Notes: a model not told the origin generated them from the sequence alone. A DNA stretch of 64,000 nucleotides from Paraburkholderia kururiensis (GCF_034424375.1 NZ_CP139965.1:5208001-5272000), one strand, 5' to 3'; counted from the first letter of the stretch, positions 52,039 to 60,887 are shown. Numbers and translations are program-made.

Positions 52039-52578
52039 TTACTGCTCAGCCGGTGCCGGCGCGCTCGCCGCACCGCGGCGATGTTCCCAACGGTCACGCA
52101 TTTTCTCGCGGTGCGCTTCCATCCGCTCGAAGCGCGTCTTGAGCTCCGTGCTCACGGTCGTCTTCTGCTGGTCGTTCAGGCCGTTGTAGAACGCAAGCCA
52201 GGCCTGCGCCGTTTCCTCACGCAGTTGCGCGCTCTGCTGTTCGGCCTGCTGATGCGCCGCGTGCAAGGCGTTCAGATCGAGAATGGGCTGCTGCTTCATG
52301 GCGTCGAACTGCTGGCGCATCTTCTCGTGAAGCGCGCGCTGGGCTTCGTGGTCGCGTTTCATGGTGTCGAGCGCGGCCTGCCACTGCTTTTCCTGGTCCG
52401 CATTCAGCTTGAGCCGGTCGTGCACCTGCGTGAGCTCTTTCATGAAATGCTCGTGCATGCCCGGACCGCCAGGGCCGCCAGGACCACCGGGCGGCGGCAT
52501 CTGGGCGTAAGCGGCGCCAAGCGAAAGCGTCAGCGCAGCGGCGGCAACGGCGAGAATGCGAGAGGGCTTCCTGTACAT
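52039..52578 (-). CDS. Spy/CpxP-like periplasmic chaperone
   Basis: 179 residues. Signal peptide MYRKPSRILAVAAAALTLSLGAAYA, a Gly/Pro-rich linker (MPPPGGPGGPGGPGMHEHF), and an all-helical cradle with the LTxxQ-like repeats LKLNADQEKQWQAAL and LNDQQKTTVSTEL. Spy-type proteins prevent aggregation in the periplasm and CpxP members damp envelope-stress kinases. ATG 52578 has AAGGAGCAT. Divergent from the OmpR/EnvZ-like pair, with a shared operator-like array between, suggesting direct control by that system. Confidence 0.88.
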   Translation of the reverse strand: MYRKPSRILAVAAAALTLSLGAAYAQMPPPGGPGGPGGPGMHEHFMKELTQVHDRLKLNADQEKQWQAALDTMKRDHEAQRALHEKMRQQFDAMKQQPILDLNALHAAHQQAEQQSAQLREETAQAWLAFYNGLNDQQKTTVSTELKTRFERMEAHREKMRDRWEHRRGAASAPAPAEQ

Positions 52579-52682
52579 CGTGATGCTCCTTGTGTGATCG
52601 TCAGTCGGAGCGGGTGCGCGGTGATGGACGCGCATTGCCGCAACCGGTGATGCACAGCGTAGAGAGGCGCACGATGCGCCGT

Positions 52683-52793
52683 GTTACGGCCCCGTTCGGC
52701 GTCGTTACGCGACATTACGGCAGCCTTTCGTAGTAACACCCCGTAACCCTTTGGGGAAAGTCGGGGGGCAAACGTAACGGACCCCACGGTAAA
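52683..52793. promoter_or_regulatory. GTTAC/GTAAC box array, candidate operator of the two-component system
   Basis: Between spy-like (start 52578) and the response regulator (start 52802): GTTAC at 52683, GTTAC at 52704, ATTAC at 52714, GTAAC at 52733, GTAAC at 52743, GTAAC at 52774 and GTAAA at 52789. The pairs 52704/52714 and 52733/52743 each have a 10-base period, the spacing used by OmpR-family dimers, and mirror one another exactly around 52725.5. Binding by the adjacent regulator is inferred. Confidence 0.65.
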
Positions 52794-52801
52794 CTGCCGC
52801 C

Positions 52802-53533
52802 ATGGCTACTCAAATCCTGGTCGTCGACGACGACGTAGAACTGCGCGACCTGCTGCGCGACTATCTGGTCAAACAGGGCATCGAGGTGTCGGTGCTGCAC
52901 GACGCCGGCTCGCTGGAGCGCCGGCTCGAACGCGAACGCCCCGACCTCATCGTGCTCGACCTGATGATGCCCGGCGTGGACGGGCTCACGGCGCTGCGCA
53001 AGCTGCGCGCGTCGGGCGACGACATTCCCGTGATCATGCTCACCGCGCGCGCCGACGACGTGGACCGCATCGTCGGTCTAGAACTCGGTGCCGACGACTA
53101 CCTCGGCAAGCCGTTCAATCCGCGCGAACTGCTCGCGCGCGTGCAGGCGGTGCTGCGCCGGCGCCGTACGCTGCCGTCGGCCGCGGCGCCCGAGCAGCGC
53201 GAGCCGTTCGCGTTCGGCCGCTTCGTGCTCGACTTCCAGTCGCGCGCGCTGCATCAGGAGGGCCGTCCGCTCACGCTGTCGGGCAGTGAATTCGCGCTCC
53301 TGAAGATCTTCGTCAATCACCCCATGCGCACGCTCACGCGCGAGCGTCTGCTCGAACTGCTGCACGGTCCCGAATACGACGGCACCGACCGCGGCATCGA
53401 CGTGCAGGTATGGCGCCTGCGCCGCATTCTCGAAACCGATCCTTCCACGCCGCGTTTCATCCAGACCGTGCGCGGCCGTGGCTATGTCTTTGTACCGGAC
53501 GGAGAGCCGAACGCTCATGCGTCGACCGGTTGA
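52802..53533 (+). CDS. OmpR-family response regulator
   Basis: 243 residues. Receiver domain with acidic pocket VDDD, phospho-acceptor Asp53 in LIVLDLMMPGVDG, and K in ADDYLGKPF; C-terminal winged helix (FGRFVLDFQSRALHQEGRPLTLSGSEFALLKIFVNHPMRTLTRERLLELLHG...GIDVQVWRLRRILETDPSTPRFIQTVRGRGYVFV). It should bind the direct-repeat boxes just upstream. Overlaps the kinase start by 17 bases. Similar to OmpR in length and order of genes. Confidence 0.95.
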   Translation: MATQILVVDDDVELRDLLRDYLVKQGIEVSVLHDAGSLERRLERERPDLIVLDLMMPGVDGLTALRKLRASGDDIPVIMLTARADDVDRIVGLELGADDYLGKPFNPRELLARVQAVLRRRRTLPSAAAPEQREPFAFGRFVLDFQSRALHQEGRPLTLSGSEFALLKIFVNHPMRTLTRERLLELLHGPEYDGTDRGIDVQVWRLRRILETDPSTPRFIQTVRGRGYVFVPDGEPNAHASTG

Positions 53534-54839
53534 TTCGCTGTTCGGGCGGCTGGCCCTGCTGTTCATCGGGGTGCTGCTGCTGTCTCACGTGGCGTGGTTC
53601 GCGCTCATGCGGCTCGAACGCAACCAGCTGCAGACGCGCTATGCCGTCGAAGAGGCCACCTTTCTCGTCGAGGCGGTGCGGCAGCACGTCGCGCGCACGC
53701 CGGACCAGCCGTTGCCTTCGCGCGTGCGGCTCGTCGACCCCACCAGCCGCGACGTCCCCATCAATCCCGATGACCTCCCGCCGTCGCTGCGCCGCTTCCT
53801 CGAAGACGTGCGCGACCGCATGCCGCCCGGCACCGACGTGCGCGTCGGTACGCCGGGGCATCCGCCCACGTTGTGGGTGCGCTCGCCGGCCGATCGCAGC
53901 TGGATCGTCGTGCCGGTGCAGCCGTTGCGCCTGCTGAGGCCCATCGAAAAGATGGTGCCGTGGTTCATCATCATCTTTTCGGCGGCGCTCATCGCCGCGC
54001 TCGTGGCGGCCTGGCAGCTTCAGCAGCCGTTGCGCTCGCTCGCGCAGGCCGTGTCGCGCTTTGGCCGCGGGCTGCCCGTGCCGCCCGTGCCGGAACGAGG
54101 ACCGCGCGAACTGCGCCAGCTCACGCACGGCTTCAACCAGATGGTCCAGGAAGTGGCGCGTACGGACAACGACCGCGCCGTCATGCTGGCCGGCGTCGCG
54201 CACGACCTGAAGACGCCGCTTGCGCGGCTGCGGCTGCGCGCCGAGATGATGGAAGAAGCGCGCATGCGCGACGGCGTGGTGCGGGACGTCGATTCCATGG
54301 CGCACATCGTCGACCAGTTTCTCGTCTTTGCGCACGACGGCGCGGACCGCAGCGAACCGGTGGAAGTGGACGAGCAATGCCGGCGTGTGGTGCGCTCGTA
54401 TCGGGCCGTCGCACCGGGCGCCGCCGCGATCGAGATGCGGCTTGCCGCAGGCAGCGGCTTCAAGCTTCCTGCGGCGACGCTCGAGCGCGTCCTGTCGAAC
54501 CTGCTCGACAACGCGCACGCTTACGGCGCACCGCCCGTCGTGGTGGCCACGGCGCGTACGGCCACCGGCTACACGCTGTCGGTCAGCGACAGCGGCAAAG
54601 GTATCGCTCCGCAAGATCTCATCAACGCAAGCCGCCCGTTCGTGCGGCTCGACCCCGCGCGCGGCGGCAACGGGCATAGCGGGCTGGGCCTCGCCATCGT
54701 GGAGCGCCTCGTGCGTCGTGCGGGCGGCGAATGGGAAATCGGCAACCACGAAGGCGGCGGCCTGCGCGTGCTGATGACTTTTTCGCAGGACGCCATGCCG
54801 CGTGGCGTGAAAGAGGAGGCGCAGCAAAGCGCCTGGTGA
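53517..54839 (+). CDS. sensor histidine kinase (EnvZ-like)
   Basis: 440 residues from ATG 53517, inside the regulator gene's 3' end. Two membrane helices (LALLFIGVLLLSHVAWFALM; WFIIIFSAALIAALVAAW) flank a ~120-residue periplasmic domain; then HAMP, dimerisation domain with phospho-acceptor His229 (LAGVAHDLKTPLARLRLRAE), N box (LSNLLDNAHAYG), G1 VSDSGKGI and G2 GHSGLGLAIVERL. Layout equals EnvZ. The periplasmic domain and the divergent chaperone gene point to envelope sensing. Confidence 0.94.
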   Translation: MRRPVDSLFGRLALLFIGVLLLSHVAWFALMRLERNQLQTRYAVEEATFLVEAVRQHVARTPDQPLPSRVRLVDPTSRDVPINPDDLPPSLRRFLEDVRDRMPPGTDVRVGTPGHPPTLWVRSPADRSWIVVPVQPLRLLRPIEKMVPWFIIIFSAALIAALVAAWQLQQPLRSLAQAVSRFGRGLPVPPVPERGPRELRQLTHGFNQMVQEVARTDNDRAVMLAGVAHDLKTPLARLRLRAEMMEEARMRDGVVRDVDSMAHIVDQFLVFAHDGADRSEPVEVDEQCRRVVRSYRAVAPGAAAIEMRLAAGSGFKLPAATLERVLSNLLDNAHAYGAPPVVVATARTATGYTLSVSDSGKGIAPQDLINASRPFVRLDPARGGNGHSGLGLAIVERLVRRAGGEWEIGNHEGGGLRVLMTFSQDAMPRGVKEEAQQSAW

Positions 54840-54929
54840 GGCGGCCGCCTATGCCTTGCATCCCTTGACGGTTCGCAGGCGGCCGGCGCGAGCGGTTCGT
54901 GAGCGACGTGAGTGGCGTGCGCTATGCGG

Positions 54930-55196
54930 CTACTCGGAGAACAGCGAATCGAGCGCCGCGGCGGCGTCGCTATCCACGGTGTTGTAGGTCACCGTGTCGG
55001 CTTCGAAGATGTAGTTCGTTGTGTACTTGCCGAGACGCGCCAGAATTTCTTCCTGAATCACTTCGGGCGCCACGTCGAGCTTCAGATACCACGCCGTCGA
55101 CGACAGGCGCGTCTGGAACGCTCCGTATTCGGCCATCAGCTGGTCGAACGCATGAGCATCCTGGTCGCGGCAGACGATGACCAGATTCCCCTTCAT
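54930..55196 (-). CDS. small protein, possible Cas2/GhoS/SinR-like ferredoxin fold
   Basis: 88 residues (MKGNLVIVCRDQDAHAFDQLM...). The order of predicted elements (beta strand LVIVCRD, helix HAFDQLMAEYGA, strand AWYLKLD, helix PEVIQEEILARLG, strand NYIFEADTVTYN) and the S-T-AWYLK segment resemble the small SinR-like/Cas2-fold proteins, whose pattern is ...LDSTWIVKS.... No Cas genes or repeats are nearby, so if the fold is right it is a stand-alone member such as a GhoS-like nuclease or a plain structural relative. ATG 55196 has GGAGGT five bases upstream; a GTG two codons earlier is the alternative. Identification is tentative; real gene judged likely. Confidence 0.65.
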   Translation of the reverse strand: MKGNLVIVCRDQDAHAFDQLMAEYGAFQTRLSSTAWYLKLDVAPEVIQEEILARLGKYTTNYIFEADTVTYNTVDSDAAAALDSLFSE

Positions 55197-55372
55197 GCAC
55201 ACCTCCGATAGAACGTATCAACGAGAACCGTGCAAGGGCGCGAAGCCCTCATGTCCGACCGATGATAACCGCTAAAGGCGGCGTGCCGCGTGTGGGCGAG
55301 GAACGGCGGGCAGGGTGTCGGTCGTGCAGGCGTCGAGTGGCGGTGCCGCTCGTTGCCACCCTATCGCGCCTG

Positions 55373-57061
55373 CTACGCCTGCCATGAAGCGTTGGCCGAC
55401 GTGCGTGCAGGCGGCGGGCTGTCGCCGGGTGCGTGAGCTTCGGTCCGGTCGCGTCCCGCCGACTTCGCGGCATAAAGCGCCATGTCGGCGCGGCTGATGA
55501 GGCGCTCCGGCAGATCGTCCGCCGCATACTCGGTAATGCCGATGCTCACGGCGAGTTCGATGTCCTCGGGCAGCTTCGCGGGCTGCGATCCCTTGAACCG
55601 TCGGCGCAGTCGCTCCATGACGTCGATGCCTTCGGCCAGCCGCGTCGAGGGCAGCACGATGCCGAATTCCTCGCCGCCCAGACGTCCAACGGCATCCGAG
55701 CCGCGCAGCTCGGCGCGACACGTATCGACGAAATGCTCTAGCGCGCGGTCGCCGGCCGCGTGGCCGTAGCAGTCGTTGATCTGCTTGAAGTGGTCGAGGT
55801 CCGCGATCGCCATGCAAAGCGGCGTGCCGCTTGCACGCGCGCGGTCGATCTCGTGTCGCAGCAAATCGAGAAAGTAGCGGCGCGAGAGCGCGCCCGTTAG
55901 CGCATCGTGCCGCGCTTCGGCGGCGAGCAGCGCGTTGGCCGCCTGCAACTGCTGGGCGAGATCGCGCGTGGCGCGGTGGTGCCGCAGCTCGCGCCTCCAC
56001 GATACGGTGATCACCCAGGTCAGCGTTACCGTCCCCACGAGCGTGAGGAACACGAGCAGCCGATCGCGCCGGTGCGAGCTGCGCAGTTCGGGCCAGGTGG
56101 CAATCGGGTCGACGAGATGGGCGGACAGGCCGGAATTGAGTCCGTCGCGCGATTCGTAGAGCGCCGGCGTGGGGTGTTTCGGCATGTCGAACAACTGGGC
56201 GGCGGCCGCGCTCGGCACCCACGGCTCCTGTTCGCGCATGTCCGCGCTCAGCGAGCGGATCTCGAACGGCGGAAACCGGTCGCGCAGGTACGTGTTGACC
56301 CGCTCGACCGGGTTCATCGTGAGGACCGGCGCATTCGGCAGCGTGTGTCCTTCGAGCTGGTTGTCGTTGGCCATGATGACGACGCCGTTCTGGTCCGTCA
56401 CGAACGAACCGGGATGTGCCACCCAGTGCCGAAATCGTGAGAGCGACATCCGCGCGGCCACCGCGCCGACGAGCAAGCCTTCGTTATAGACCGGCGCGGC
56501 GATGAAGATGCCGGGGTCGCCGGTCTGTCGTCCCACGCCGTAAGCTTCCGTGAAGGCGCCGAGGCGCGTGTTGAGGAAGTAGGGGCGGGTGTGCATGTCC
56601 CTGCCGATATACGGATGAGCGCTGGTCGCGTTGCTCGATGCCACGCACAGGCCGTTGGCGTTGATGAGCCAGATGGCGTCGAGCCCCGAGAAGCCCTGGG
56701 CGTCGTGAAGGAAGCGGTTGATGGCCGCGAGCGCGGGCACGCCCGTAAGCTGCGCCCGTCGCCCGGCGTCGGATTTTCCGTCGTCCGGTCGATACTGGCG
56801 GGCCGCGACGAGGGCGTCCTGCACGGCGCCGAGCTCGGCCATCGTCGATGGCATGGCGCGCGAAAGCGCGAGGTCGCTTGCAATGACTTCGGCCATGTTG
56901 TCGACGATCGAGGAGGTCACCTGCCGCTGCGCGCCCAGTGCGGCTGCGAGTTCCTGCTGCACCATGCGGTCGGCGATGGCGCCCGCGGCGAACCAGCAGA
57001 GAAGCGCCGCGAGCACGAGGCCGAGTGGTCCCGCCAGCTGGCGCAAGGGTGTCCTGTTCAT
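55373..57061 (-). CDS. membrane diguanylate cyclase with double-Cache sensor
   Basis: 562 residues. N-terminal helix (LAGPLGLVLAALLCWFAAGAIA, about 8-30), a ~280-residue periplasmic Cache-type sensor (WLINANGLCVASSNATSAHPYIGRDMHTRPYF, APVYNEGLLVGAVAARMSL), second helix LLVFLTLVGTVTLTWVITVSW, then a GGDEF domain: GGEEF at residues 462-466, with the product-binding inhibitory RxxD (RGSD) just before it. It makes cyclic di-GMP in response to an external small molecule. ATG 57061 has no strong ribosome binding site but starts at the membrane helix. Alone on its strand. Confidence 0.93.
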   Translation of the reverse strand: MNRTPLRQLAGPLGLVLAALLCWFAAGAIADRMVQQELAAALGAQRQVTSSIVDNMAEVIASDLALSRAMPSTMAELGAVQDALVAARQYRPDDGKSDAGRRAQLTGVPALAAINRFLHDAQGFSGLDAIWLINANGLCVASSNATSAHPYIGRDMHTRPYFLNTRLGAFTEAYGVGRQTGDPGIFIAAPVYNEGLLVGAVAARMSLSRFRHWVAHPGSFVTDQNGVVIMANDNQLEGHTLPNAPVLTMNPVERVNTYLRDRFPPFEIRSLSADMREQEPWVPSAAAAQLFDMPKHPTPALYESRDGLNSGLSAHLVDPIATWPELRSSHRRDRLLVFLTLVGTVTLTWVITVSWRRELRHHRATRDLAQQLQAANALLAAEARHDALTGALSRRYFLDLLRHEIDRARASGTPLCMAIADLDHFKQINDCYGHAAGDRALEHFVDTCRAELRGSDAVGRLGGEEFGIVLPSTRLAEGIDVMERLRRRFKGSQPAKLPEDIELAVSIGITEYAADDLPERLISRADMALYAAKSAGRDRTEAHAPGDSPPPARTSANASWQA

Positions 57062-57687
57062 CGGCCTTTCGATTTGTCTGGTATCCGTATGAAGGCAGTA
57101 GGGAGAGATCGTCCGCCGTATGCCGTCCTGCCGGGCCCCGGAAGCCATGATGCCGGGGTGTTCGCGTCTGCGAGGGCGGGCTCGCGTGGGGTGTCTCCGC
57201 CGCCCGGCATGGCCCGCAGCCAGTCCGGCGATTTTACCTCTGCGATGGCATGCGCGATGGGCGGGCGGCTTGCTCGTCCCCGGCCGAGGCCGGGCCCCAG
57301 ACGTTGCGTTTCGCTGTTGTGCCTCGCGGTTGTGCCTGTCACACAGGTTGTAGTAGTGTCATGCGGTCCTAAAGAACCGCAACCTGGAACGGCAACCGCA
57401 AGCGCAAGGCGCCCTCGCGCGAGAGGTCTCTGCGGCAAGGTGCAAGCCGCGGGTGGCGGCAAGGTCGCATGCGTGTCGCGTGCCATGCGGGCGTGTCGCG
57501 CCTGCCGGACGACGTATTTATCGAACTGCTACGGATGACGCGCCTATGCGTTTTGCCATGTCTCATCGCTGCTTTCCCGACCGTTTCCCCACGTTTCCTG
57601 TCGCCGCCTTCCGCTCGATGACCGAGCCATGGAATGGCGCTGCCGTGGGCGACTATCACGGCGGTGCATCTGTGGAGGCTCGCTGAG
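57062..57687. other. intergenic region diguanylate cyclase / ABC transporter
   Basis: 626 bases between divergent genes. It contains a structured element at 57345-57385 (separate entry) and a small GC-rich hairpin near 57279-57297. I found no gene; open frames here lack ribosome binding sites. I looked for a guanidine-type riboswitch pattern and did not find one. Confidence 0.45.
57345..57385 (+). promoter_or_regulatory. bulged hairpin, candidate leader RNA of the ABC transporter
   Basis: 5' AGGTT (57345-57349), bulge, GCGGT (57363-57367), loop CCTAAAGA, ACCGC (57376-57380), AACCT (57381-57385): the two left arms pair with one continuous right arm. It lies about 300 bases before the permease start, in an A/T-richer patch. 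Pairing is read by eye; function unknown. Confidence 0.35.
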
Positions 57688-59439
57688 ATGGACTTCCGCT
57701 TCAACCTGAACCGCACCGCGAACGCCTCGGCGTGGCGGCTGCTGCCTAACGGCTGGGACTTTGTGGCGTTCCCGCTGATCCTGTGCCTGATCGCGATGGC
57801 GGCCATCGGCTTTCACCAGACGCTCGCGCCGATGTCGACGCTGCAGACGCAGGCCATCTCGCTGGACACGGCGATGCTGCCCGAGTACGCCATGCGCACC
57901 ACGCTGCGCATGCTCGCGGCGATGGTGGCGTCGCTCGTGTTCACGTTCACCTACGGCACGCTGGCGGCCAAGAGCCGGCGCGCGGGCATGGTGCTGGTGC
58001 CGGTGCTCGACATCCTGCAGTCGGTGCCGGTGCTGGGCTACATCTCGTTTACGGTGACGTTCTTCCTCGCGCTGTTTCCGGGGCGCGTGCTGGGTGCGGA
58101 GCTGGCGGCCATCTTCGCGATCTTCACGAGCCAGGCCTGGAACATGACCTTCAGCTTCTACCAGTCGCTGCGCACCGTGCCGCGCGACCTGGACGAGGTC
58201 TCGCGCGGCTTTCACCTGACCGCCTGGCAGCGCTTCTGGAAGCTGGAGGTGCCGTTCTCGATGCCGGGGCTGATCTGGAACATGATGATGTCGATGTCGG
58301 GCGGCTGGTTCTTCGTGGTGGCCTCGGAGGCCATCACGGTGGGCAACAGCACCATCACGCTGCCGGGCATCGGCGCGTACCTGGCGCAGGCCATCGCGCA
58401 GAAGAACCTGCACGCGGTGGGCTGGGTGATCCTGGCCATGACGGTGGTGATCCTCGCCTACGACCAGCTGCTGTTCCGCCCGCTGGTGGCCTGGGCCGAC
58501 AAGTTCCGCATGGAGAACACCAGTTCGGGCACGGCGCCCGGCTCCTGGCTGCTGGACCTGATCCGGCGCACGCGGCTCATCCACCGCATGCTGGTGCCGT
58601 TCGGCTGGCTGCTGGCGCGCCTTGCACGCGTGCCGCTGAAGCTGCCCGCGTTCGAGCGGCCCAGCCCGTTCGGCGTGACGCGCACGCTGGGCACGCGCGC
58701 GGCCGACATCGTGTGGGGCATCTTCGTGGTGCTGCTCACCGCCTACGTGCTGTACCGGGTGATCGCGTACGTGCACACGGGCGTGGGCATGGACGAGGTG
58801 CTGCACGTGTTCGTGCTGGGCTTCATCACGCTGCTGCGGGTGGTGGTGCTGATCGCGCTGTCGTCGCTGGTGTGGGTGCCGCTGGGCGTGCTGATCGGGC
58901 TGCGCCCGGCGCTGGCCGAGAAGATCCAGCCGCTCGCGCAGTTTCTCGCGGCGTTTCCGGCCAACCTGCTGTTTCCGGTGTTCGTGATGGCGATCGTGCG
59001 CTTTCACCTGAACCCGGACATCTGGCTCTCGCCGCTGGTGGTGCTGGGCACGCAGTGGTACATCCTGTTCAACGTGGTGGCGGGCGCGAGCGCCTACCCG
59101 AACGACTACCGGGAGGCGGCCACGAACTTCCGCATCCGGGGCTGGCAGTGGTGGCGCCAGGCGATGCTGCCGGGCATCCTGCCGTACTACATCACGGGGG
59201 CCATCACGGCCTCGGGCGGGGCGTGGAACGCGAGCATCGTCGCGGAGGCGGTGCAGTGGGGCGACACGAAGCTGGTGGCGCACGGGCTGGGGGCGTACAT
59301 CGCGCAGACCACGGCCGACGGGGACTTCCCGAAGATCATCCTTGGGGTGGCGGTGATGTCGCTGTTCGTCACCCTGTTCAACCGGCTGTTGTGGCGTCCG
59401 CTGTACGCGTACGCCGAATCGCGGCTGCGGCTCGACTGA
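57688..59439 (+). CDS. NitT/TauT-type ABC transporter, double permease
   Basis: 583 residues, two copies of the binding-protein-dependent permease domain in one chain. Each has the cytoplasmic EAA-type loop: LDEVSRGFHLTAWQRFWKLEVPFSMPGLIWN in the first and YREAATNFRIRGWQWWRQAMLPGILPYYITGAI in the second. The layout is that of nitrate/sulfonate/bicarbonate-class importers with both permeases fused. ATG 57688 follows TGGAGG; the frame is open to 57634. Its partner ATPase follows 23 bases later. No binding-protein gene is near. Codons are almost only CTG for Leu and GTG for Val, more biased than in neighbours. Confidence 0.9.
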   Translation: MDFRFNLNRTANASAWRLLPNGWDFVAFPLILCLIAMAAIGFHQTLAPMSTLQTQAISLDTAMLPEYAMRTTLRMLAAMVASLVFTFTYGTLAAKSRRAGMVLVPVLDILQSVPVLGYISFTVTFFLALFPGRVLGAELAAIFAIFTSQAWNMTFSFYQSLRTVPRDLDEVSRGFHLTAWQRFWKLEVPFSMPGLIWNMMMSMSGGWFFVVASEAITVGNSTITLPGIGAYLAQAIAQKNLHAVGWVILAMTVVILAYDQLLFRPLVAWADKFRMENTSSGTAPGSWLLDLIRRTRLIHRMLVPFGWLLARLARVPLKLPAFERPSPFGVTRTLGTRAADIVWGIFVVLLTAYVLYRVIAYVHTGVGMDEVLHVFVLGFITLLRVVVLIALSSLVWVPLGVLIGLRPALAEKIQPLAQFLAAFPANLLFPVFVMAIVRFHLNPDIWLSPLVVLGTQWYILFNVVAGASAYPNDYREAATNFRIRGWQWWRQAMLPGILPYYITGAITASGGAWNASIVAEAVQWGDTKLVAHGLGAYIAQTTADGDFPKIILGVAVMSLFVTLFNRLLWRPLYAYAESRLRLD

Positions 59440-59462
59440 ATGCGCGAAGCGGAGAGCAGATC

Positions 59463-60812
59463 ATGCAGGAACCAAAGACGGTAACGGCGGCGGGCGGACA
59501 GACGCCCGCGGCGAACGTGGCGCCGGTGGCGGGCGCCGAGATCCTGAACGTGAAGCACGTGAGCCGTGGCTTCAACAAGGCGCAGGGCGAGCTGCTGGTG
59601 CTCGACGACGCGAACCTGACGCTGCACGAGGGGGAGATCGTGGGGCTGCTGGGGCGCTCGGGCTCGGGCAAGTCGACGCTGCTGCGCATCATCTCGGGGC
59701 TGATCGAGCCGACCTCGGGGGAGGTGGAGTACCTGGGGCAGCCGCTCAGGGGCCCGGCCGAGGGGGTGGCGATGGTGTTCCAGACCTTCGCGCTGTTTCC
59801 GTGGCTGACGGTGCTGCAGAACGTGGAGGCGGGGCTGGAGGCGCGCGGGGTGGGGGCGCGCGAGCGCCGCGAGCGGGCGCTGGCGGCGATCGACCTGATT
59901 GGTCTGGACGGGTTCGAGAACGCGTACCCGCGCGAGCTGTCGGGCGGCATGCGGCAGCGGGTGGGGTTTGCGCGTGCGCTGGTGGTGGACCCGACGCTGC
60001 TGCTGATGGACGAGCCGTTCTCGGCGCTGGACGTGCTGACGGCCGAGACGCTGCGCACGGACCTGCTGGACCTGTGGACGCAGGGTCGGCTGCCGATCCG
60101 CTCGGTGCTGATCGTGACGCACAACATCGAGGAAGCGGTGTTCATGTGCGACCGGATCCTGGTGCTGTCGTCGAACCCCGGGCGGGTGCTGGCGGAGATC
60201 CGGGTGCCGTTCCGGCATCCGCGCAACCGGCTGGACCCGGCGTTCCGGCGGCTGGTGGACGACATCTACGCGAAGATGACGGCGCGGCAGACGGGCGGAT
60301 GGGGCAAGAAGGAGCTGGAGCTGGGCAGCTGGCTGCCGCAGGTGTCGACGAACCTGATGGCGGGGCTGATCGAGACGCTGGCGATGCCGCCGTACCACGG
60401 GCGGGCGGACATGCCGGAGATTGCGCGCTCGCTGCACCTGGAGGTGGACGACCTGTTTCCGATCGCGGAGATGCTGCAGCACCTGGGGTTCGCGGACGTG
60501 CGTGAGGGGGACGTGTTCCTGACGCCGCCGGGGCGGGTGTTCGCGGAGTTCGGCACGCAGGAGCGCAAGATGATGTTCGCGGAGCACCTGCTGCGCAACG
60601 TGCCGCTGGCCGCGCGTATCAAGAAGGTGCTCAACGAGCGGCCGGGGCACCGCGCACCGCGCGTGCGCTTCGAGCAGGAGCTGGAAGACTTCCTGTCGGA
60701 CCAGGCCGCGGAAGAGACGCTCGATACGGTGATCGACTGGGGGCGCTATGCCGAGATCTTCTCGTATAACGACCAGACGGAGATCTTCAGTCTCGAGGAT
60801 GTGGAGTCTTGA
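59463..60812 (+). CDS. NitT/TauT-type ABC transporter ATPase with C-terminal AAA-associated domain
   Basis: 449 residues. ATPase domain ~25-280: Walker A GRSGSGKST, Q-loop MVFQTFALFPWLTVLQNVEAGLE, signature LSGGMRQRVGFARALVV, Walker B LLLMDEPFSALDVLTAE, switch His in VTHNIEEAVFM. A second domain (~290-440: AGLIETLAMPPYHGRADMPEIARSLHLEVDDLFPIAEMLQHLGFADVREGDVFLTPPGRVFAEFG) matches the AAA-associated C-terminal domain seen in a subset of these ATPases, with winged-helix-like features. From about 59620 the glycine codon GGG dominates, unlike most of the window. Substrate unknown. Confidence 0.92.
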   Translation: MQEPKTVTAAGGQTPAANVAPVAGAEILNVKHVSRGFNKAQGELLVLDDANLTLHEGEIVGLLGRSGSGKSTLLRIISGLIEPTSGEVEYLGQPLRGPAEGVAMVFQTFALFPWLTVLQNVEAGLEARGVGARERRERALAAIDLIGLDGFENAYPRELSGGMRQRVGFARALVVDPTLLLMDEPFSALDVLTAETLRTDLLDLWTQGRLPIRSVLIVTHNIEEAVFMCDRILVLSSNPGRVLAEIRVPFRHPRNRLDPAFRRLVDDIYAKMTARQTGGWGKKELELGSWLPQVSTNLMAGLIETLAMPPYHGRADMPEIARSLHLEVDDLFPIAEMLQHLGFADVREGDVFLTPPGRVFAEFGTQERKMMFAEHLLRNVPLAARIKKVLNERPGHRAPRVRFEQELEDFLSDQAAEETLDTVIDWGRYAEIFSYNDQTEIFSLEDVES

Positions 60813-60887
60813 GCGCCGGCTGGAGATGCCACACCAGGGGCCCGCTCGCTTATCGCGCAGGCACACGGCCAACCAGCGGATGCCGAC

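Noticed and set aside
57062..57687. Guanidine riboswitch (ykkC or mini-ykkC) upstream of the NitT/TauT transporter
   Set aside because: No pair of ACGR-loop hairpins or ykkC core found; ACGG occurs but not in a loop of a stem.
57544..59283. 579-residue antisense frame to the ABC permease
   Set aside because: Extremely His/Arg/Gln-rich, no ribosome binding site and no domain; antisense shadow of CTG/GTG-rich codons.
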